Origin: Pseudomonadota bacterium
GTDB taxonomy: Bacteria; Pseudomonadota; Alphaproteobacteria; Sphingomonadales; Sphingomonadaceae
Direction: 5' to 3'
NCBI GenBank assembly: GCA_023400405.1
Contig: JAEXFD010000014.1
Span: 62,001 to 126,000, forward strand
DNA: 64,000 bases
Below are positions 61,246-64,000 of this stretch, one piece after another. Under the pieces are notes generated by a model, which was given only the letters and a program-made list of their open reading frames with translations, was not told the origin of the DNA and searched no databases. Within the stretch, counting starts at the first letter, position 1; each line of letters opens with the position of its first letter. The position numbers and the translations under genes are program-made.

Positions 61246-61543
61246 GCGGCGAGCCATAGAGGCTCGCGGCCGTCTCTGCCAGCTTGGACGTGTCGCCTGC
61301 GATCCGAAGCCGCTTGAGCCGCGCCGTGTCGCCCGCGATCAGGCTCACTTCGCCCTTGCGCACCCCGAACGCCCTGGCAACGAGCGGCACCAGCGCCGCG
61401 TTCGCCGCCCCTTCCACCGGCGGCGCGGCGAGGCGGGCGGCGAAGTGATCGTCCGTCCCCGCGGCGAACGCATCCCGGGCGGCGCGGGGCGTCACCCGCA
61501 CCGCGATCTCGATGCCGCCGGCGACCGGACGCCAGGCGGGCAC
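61235..61543 (-). CDS. DUF167 (YggU-like) family protein
   Basis: About 102 residues: IEIAVRVTPRAARD and PPVEGAANAALVPLVARAFGV are the YggU/DUF167 core. The family is small and of unknown function, often beside yggT as here. The start is a GTG at 61543 or a TTG at 61549 overlapping the yggT stop; both give nearly the same protein. It overlaps folD by 11 bp. Confidence 0.88.
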   Translation of the reverse strand: MPAWRPVAGGIEIAVRVTPRAARDAFAAGTDDHFAARLAAPPVEGAANAALVPLVARAFGVRKGEVSLIAGDTARLKRLRIAGDTSKLAETAASLYGSPHDG

Positions 61544-61545
61544 CG

Positions 61546-61860
61546 TCAATAGGCCGGGAGGACGAGCTGCTGGATGATCGTCGGGATGACGAAATTCTGG
61601 AGGATGTAGATGACCAGCAGCACGACGAGCGGGCTCAGATCGAGTGCGCCGAAATCGGGCATGATCCGCCGCACCGGCCGATAGAGCGGATCGGTGATCC
61701 GCTGGAGCGCCGTCCACAGCGCGCGGACGAAATCATTATAGGTGTTGATCACGTTGAACGCGATCAGCCAGGAGAGGATCGCCTGGATGATGATGACGAT
61801 GCTCAGCACCCAGAGCAGGAACTGGGCGATCTGAAGGAGCATGACGAGGAAGCTGATCAA
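61546..61860 (-). CDS. YggT-family membrane protein
   Basis: 104 residues, two hydrophobic blocks (QIAQFLLWVLSIVIIIQAIL and PLVVLLVIYILQNFVIPTII) with a conserved INTYNDFVRALWTALQRITDPLYRP loop. YggT proteins belong to a widespread family of unknown, possibly osmotic or division-related function. Start TTG at 61860 with GGAG 6 nt upstream. Linked with the DUF167 gene. Confidence 0.9.
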   Translation of the reverse strand: MISFLVMLLQIAQFLLWVLSIVIIIQAILSWLIAFNVINTYNDFVRALWTALQRITDPLYRPVRRIMPDFGALDLSPLVVLLVIYILQNFVIPTIIQQLVLPAY

Positions 61861-61928
61861 TTCGCTCTCCGCACGGATGGGTCACGCCAGATTAGGGACT
61901 GGCGGGCCCGGCAACAAGCCTCAGCCTC

Positions 61929-61996
61929 TGTTTGGAAATGCGCAAGCTGCGCATTTCCGGACGGCACGAATGCGCCGAGACGCGCATCTCCAAACA
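61929..61996. repeat. Nested dyad in the yggT/argB gap
   Basis: GGAAATGCGCA-AGC-TGCGCATTTCC (61934-61958) is a perfect 11-bp stem. The outer pair TGTTTGGAAATGCGC (61929-61943) and GCGCATCTCCAAACA (61982-61996) matches in 14 of 15 positions. The two stems compete, so alternative structures are possible. The 141-bp gap contains nothing else recognisable. It lies inside the minus-strand operon, so is either a processing/attenuation signal or a REP-like element. Confidence 0.65.
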
Positions 61997-62001
61997 AATT
62001 C

Positions 62002-62901
62002 TCACGCGTGGACGAGGGTGCCCGCGCCACGCCGCGTGAAGATTTCGAGCAGCATCGCATGGGGAACGCGCCCGTCGAGGATCACCGCCGCATCGACGCC
62101 CGCCCCGACGGCCGCGACGCAGGTCTCGACCTTGGGAATCATTCCCCCCGAGATCGTGCCGTCGGCCTTGAGCGCCTCGATCCGCGCGGGATCGAGATCG
62201 GTCATCAGCTCGCCCGACTTGTCGAGCACGCCAGCGACGTCGGTGAGCAGGAAGAAGCGCGAGGCGCCGCACGCCCCAGCGATCGCGCCGGCCATGGTAT
62301 CGGCATTGATATTGTAGGTGTGCCCGTCCGCGCCGAGCGCGATCGGCGCGACCACCGGGATGAAGCCCTGGGCGGCGAGCGACTTGAGGATCGCGGGATC
62401 GACCGCGACCGGCTCGCCGACGAATCCGAGATCGACATGGCGCTCGATGCCCTGGAGCGGATCGGGCTCGCTGCGGCGGACCTTCTCGGCAGTGACCAGC
62501 CCGGCATCCTTGCCCGAAATGCCGACGGCGCGGCCGCCGGCCTGGCCGATCCAGCCGACGATTTCCTTGTTGATCGATCCGGCGAGGACCATTTCGGCGA
62601 TGCGCGCGGTTTCCGCATCGGTGACGCGCAGGCCGCCGACGAACTGCGATTCGACGCCGAGCCGCTTGAGCATCGCGCCGATCTGCGGTCCGCCGCCATG
62701 AACCACGATCGGATTGATGCCCACCGCCTTGAGCAGCACCACGTCCTCGGCGAAATCGCGCTGGAGCTCGGGATCGCCCATTGCATGGCCGCCATATTTG
62801 ACCACGAAGGTGGCGCCCGCATAGCGCTGCAGATAGGGCAGCGCCTCGGTGAGCGTTTCCGCCTTGGCGAGCAGCGCGGGATCGGGGGCGTTGTCGGTCA
62901 T
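62002..62901 (-). CDS. argB: Acetylglutamate kinase
   Basis: 299 residues. FVVKYGGHAM, VVHGGGPQIG and the nucleotide-binding DVAGVL and GGMIPKVETC are ArgB motifs. It phosphorylates N-acetylglutamate, the second step of arginine synthesis. The ATG at 62901 gives the family N-terminus; upstream ATGs at 62937 and 62919 would extend it. Cotranscribed with the DUF1176 gene 46 bp upstream. Confidence 0.96.
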   Translation of the reverse strand: MTDNAPDPALLAKAETLTEALPYLQRYAGATFVVKYGGHAMGDPELQRDFAEDVVLLKAVGINPIVVHGGGPQIGAMLKRLGVESQFVGGLRVTDAETARIAEMVLAGSINKEIVGWIGQAGGRAVGISGKDAGLVTAEKVRRSEPDPLQGIERHVDLGFVGEPVAVDPAILKSLAAQGFIPVVAPIALGADGHTYNINADTMAGAIAGACGASRFFLLTDVAGVLDKSGELMTDLDPARIEALKADGTISGGMIPKVETCVAAVGAGVDAAVILDGRVPHAMLLEIFTRRGAGTLVHA

Positions 62902-62947
62902 GGCCGCGGCCATAGGGCGCATGGGCGCGTCCCGCAACGTTCGCCCT

Positions 62948-63928
62948 TCAGCGGAACACGGGCTCGGCGTGGAAGATGCGCAGCCAATTGGCCGAGCCGC
63001 GGCAATCGGGCATCGAGCGCACTTCGATCAACTCGAAGGAGCGGCCGTTCCAGACATAGGAGCGGCCTTCCCCGCAATCGCCGACGCCCCTGCCCTTTTC
63101 ATGGGCGCTGAGCACGCCCTTGTCGAAGTCGGCATTGACCAGCACGTCGTCGCCCTGGTCGAACGTCGCCGCGTCGGCCTTGCCGCCGGCGAGAATGAAG
63201 GCCGCGCTCGAGAAATTATAGGCGCCGGCCCCGCACGGAATCAGCACCAGCGTCTTGCCGCCGCCCAGCGCGTAGCGGTCGATCGCAGGCCGCTCCTCGC
63301 CATCGGCATAATTCTCGTCGCAACCCGAGCGCTTTTCGAGCGAGCCACGCAGCGCAGCGGAAACGGGCGCAGCGGTGCCCGACGGGCGAAGCGCGACGAT
63401 CCGAGGCAGGGGCTGGGCTGGGGGAACGGCGCTCGCCGGGCGACTGCCCTTCGCCACTGCCGCGGTGACGGTGCCGGCGCGGCCCTGGTTCGCATCGATG
63501 AAGCGCAGCGCCGCCGAAGCGCCCGCGAGCGAGATCAGCGCCACGCCCTTGCCCGCCGCATCCTGCAACTCGACCGCTTTCCCGTTGGCGAGCAACGGCG
63601 CGATCCGCGCCGCCTCGGCGCCGGCGATCCGCAGCACATTGCCGCGCAGCGTCCCGCGCGTCGCAGCGGCTCCGTCGATCGCCAGCGTCGCCGGCCCGTC
63701 CGCCGCTTCGACCGAAACTTCGATCGTGAAGCCGCCCGCCGGCCCGGCGGCCCGCGCGACCGAGAGATCCCCGCTATGATCGTCGTCGGGAATCCCCGCC
63801 TCTCCGGGAAGCAGCGAGGTCATCTCGCAGGCATGGACATTGTCGCAGGCCACGGCCCAGTCGCCGAAGATGCGGACGCCATCGGTGGCCGGTACCGGCT
63901 GGAGCGCGGCGAGGAGGAAGATCAGCAT
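62948..63928 (-). CDS. DUF1176 family secreted protein
   Basis: 326 residues. A short signal peptide (MLIFLLAALQPVPA) and a DUF1176 domain with FGDWAVACDNVHACEMTSL, RSGCDENYADG and PDCRGSANWLRIFHAEPVF; conserved Cys pairs suggest disulfides. The family is common in alpha- and gammaproteobacteria and of unknown function. TAGGCT sits 6 nt before the ATG, a possible leaderless -10 but with a weak -35. First visible gene of the argB operon. Confidence 0.88.
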   Translation of the reverse strand: MLIFLLAALQPVPATDGVRIFGDWAVACDNVHACEMTSLLPGEAGIPDDDHSGDLSVARAAGPAGGFTIEVSVEAADGPATLAIDGAAATRGTLRGNVLRIAGAEAARIAPLLANGKAVELQDAAGKGVALISLAGASAALRFIDANQGRAGTVTAAVAKGSRPASAVPPAQPLPRIVALRPSGTAAPVSAALRGSLEKRSGCDENYADGEERPAIDRYALGGGKTLVLIPCGAGAYNFSSAAFILAGGKADAATFDQGDDVLVNADFDKGVLSAHEKGRGVGDCGEGRSYVWNGRSFELIEVRSMPDCRGSANWLRIFHAEPVFR

Positions 63929-63991
63929 GGCGCGAGCCTAGCCGATCGGCGCGCGAGCCGATAGGAGCGGCGCAACACAGGAGAGATTCGC

Positions 63992-64000
63992 ATGAAGACC
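63992..64000 (+). CDS. Start of a truncated gene at the window edge
   Basis: AGGAGA then 7 nt and ATG AAG ACC: a strong SD-start pair, with only three codons in the window. The 63 bp before it (63929-63991) hold the divergent promoters. Nothing can be said of the product. Confidence 0.5.

Noticed and set aside
63929..63991. Leaderless promoter for the DUF1176 gene
   Set aside because: TAGGCT is 6 nt before the ATG, but the hexamer at the -35 position (TATCGG) is poor, so it is only mentioned in the gene entry.

Overview
The window is GC-rich, gene-dense chromosomal DNA from an alphaproteobacterium, most likely a sphingomonad (Sphingomonas or a close relative). The evidence is a MipZ-type division ATPase, a Ros/MucR-type regulator, a CC_3452-family small secreted protein, a PgmG-like phosphogluco/phosphomannomutase, a class I PHA synthase with a phasin, a TonB-dependent receptor, periplasmic glycosidases, and dispersed repeats of the kind common in sphingomonads. 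I see no rRNA, tRNA, CRISPR array, transposase, integrase or plasmid/phage origin. It reads as core genome with small accessory insertions (a toxin-antitoxin pair, a glycosylation cassette, repeats). No stretch above 300 bases lacks a gene.

Layout. 0.1-3.8 kb (minus): tripartite efflux genes (outer-membrane lipoprotein, adaptor, ABC ATPase) with the permease not visible. 3.9-8 kb: acetyl-CoA synthetase and an M13 metallopeptidase. 8.1-9.6 kb: a translationally coupled arsR / SRPBCC / GST operon whose middle gene has a 1-nt frameshift. 9.6-17 kb: POT peptide transporter, nitroreductase, GntR regulator, aldehyde and alcohol dehydrogenases, acyl-CoA dehydrogenase. 17-25.5 kb: Sua5/TsaC-type tRNA modification enzyme, GH39, AraC regulator divergent from an SDR, msrA, galE, toxin-antitoxin, PAP2 phosphatase, a J-domain membrane protein coupled to mipZ. 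25.5-31.7 kb: panC, a Sel1-type protein, topA, DUF4403, MucR. 31.9-39.3 kb: two-component system, carbonic anhydrase coupled to a SulP transporter, a ZnuD-like receptor. 39.4-47.8 kb: pgmG, GH31 divergent from GH1, phasin and phaC. 47.9-55 kb: alanine-type aminotransferase, TauE/SafE exporter, a GGDEF protein, HxlR regulator, CC_3452 protein, rel/spoT. 54.9-59.2 kb: a GtrB-like / methyltransferase / GtrA-like / GT-C surface glycosylation group. 59.1-63.9 kb (minus): a compact housekeeping operon DUF1176-argB-yggT-DUF167-folD-SnoaL-like-marC.

Regulatory logic visible in the DNA: several genes (arsR, nitroreductase, gntR, antitoxin, rel) have a -35/-10 pair at 17-18 bp spacing whose -10 lies only 6-7 nt before the start codon, the geometry of leaderless mRNAs. 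Others use clear Shine-Dalgarno sites, several with GTG or TTG starts. Most convergent gene junctions carry a hairpin or an inverted repeat pair. Candidate operators are visible for ArsR, AraC, a LacI-type regulator of glycosidases and a PhaR-type regulator of the phasin.
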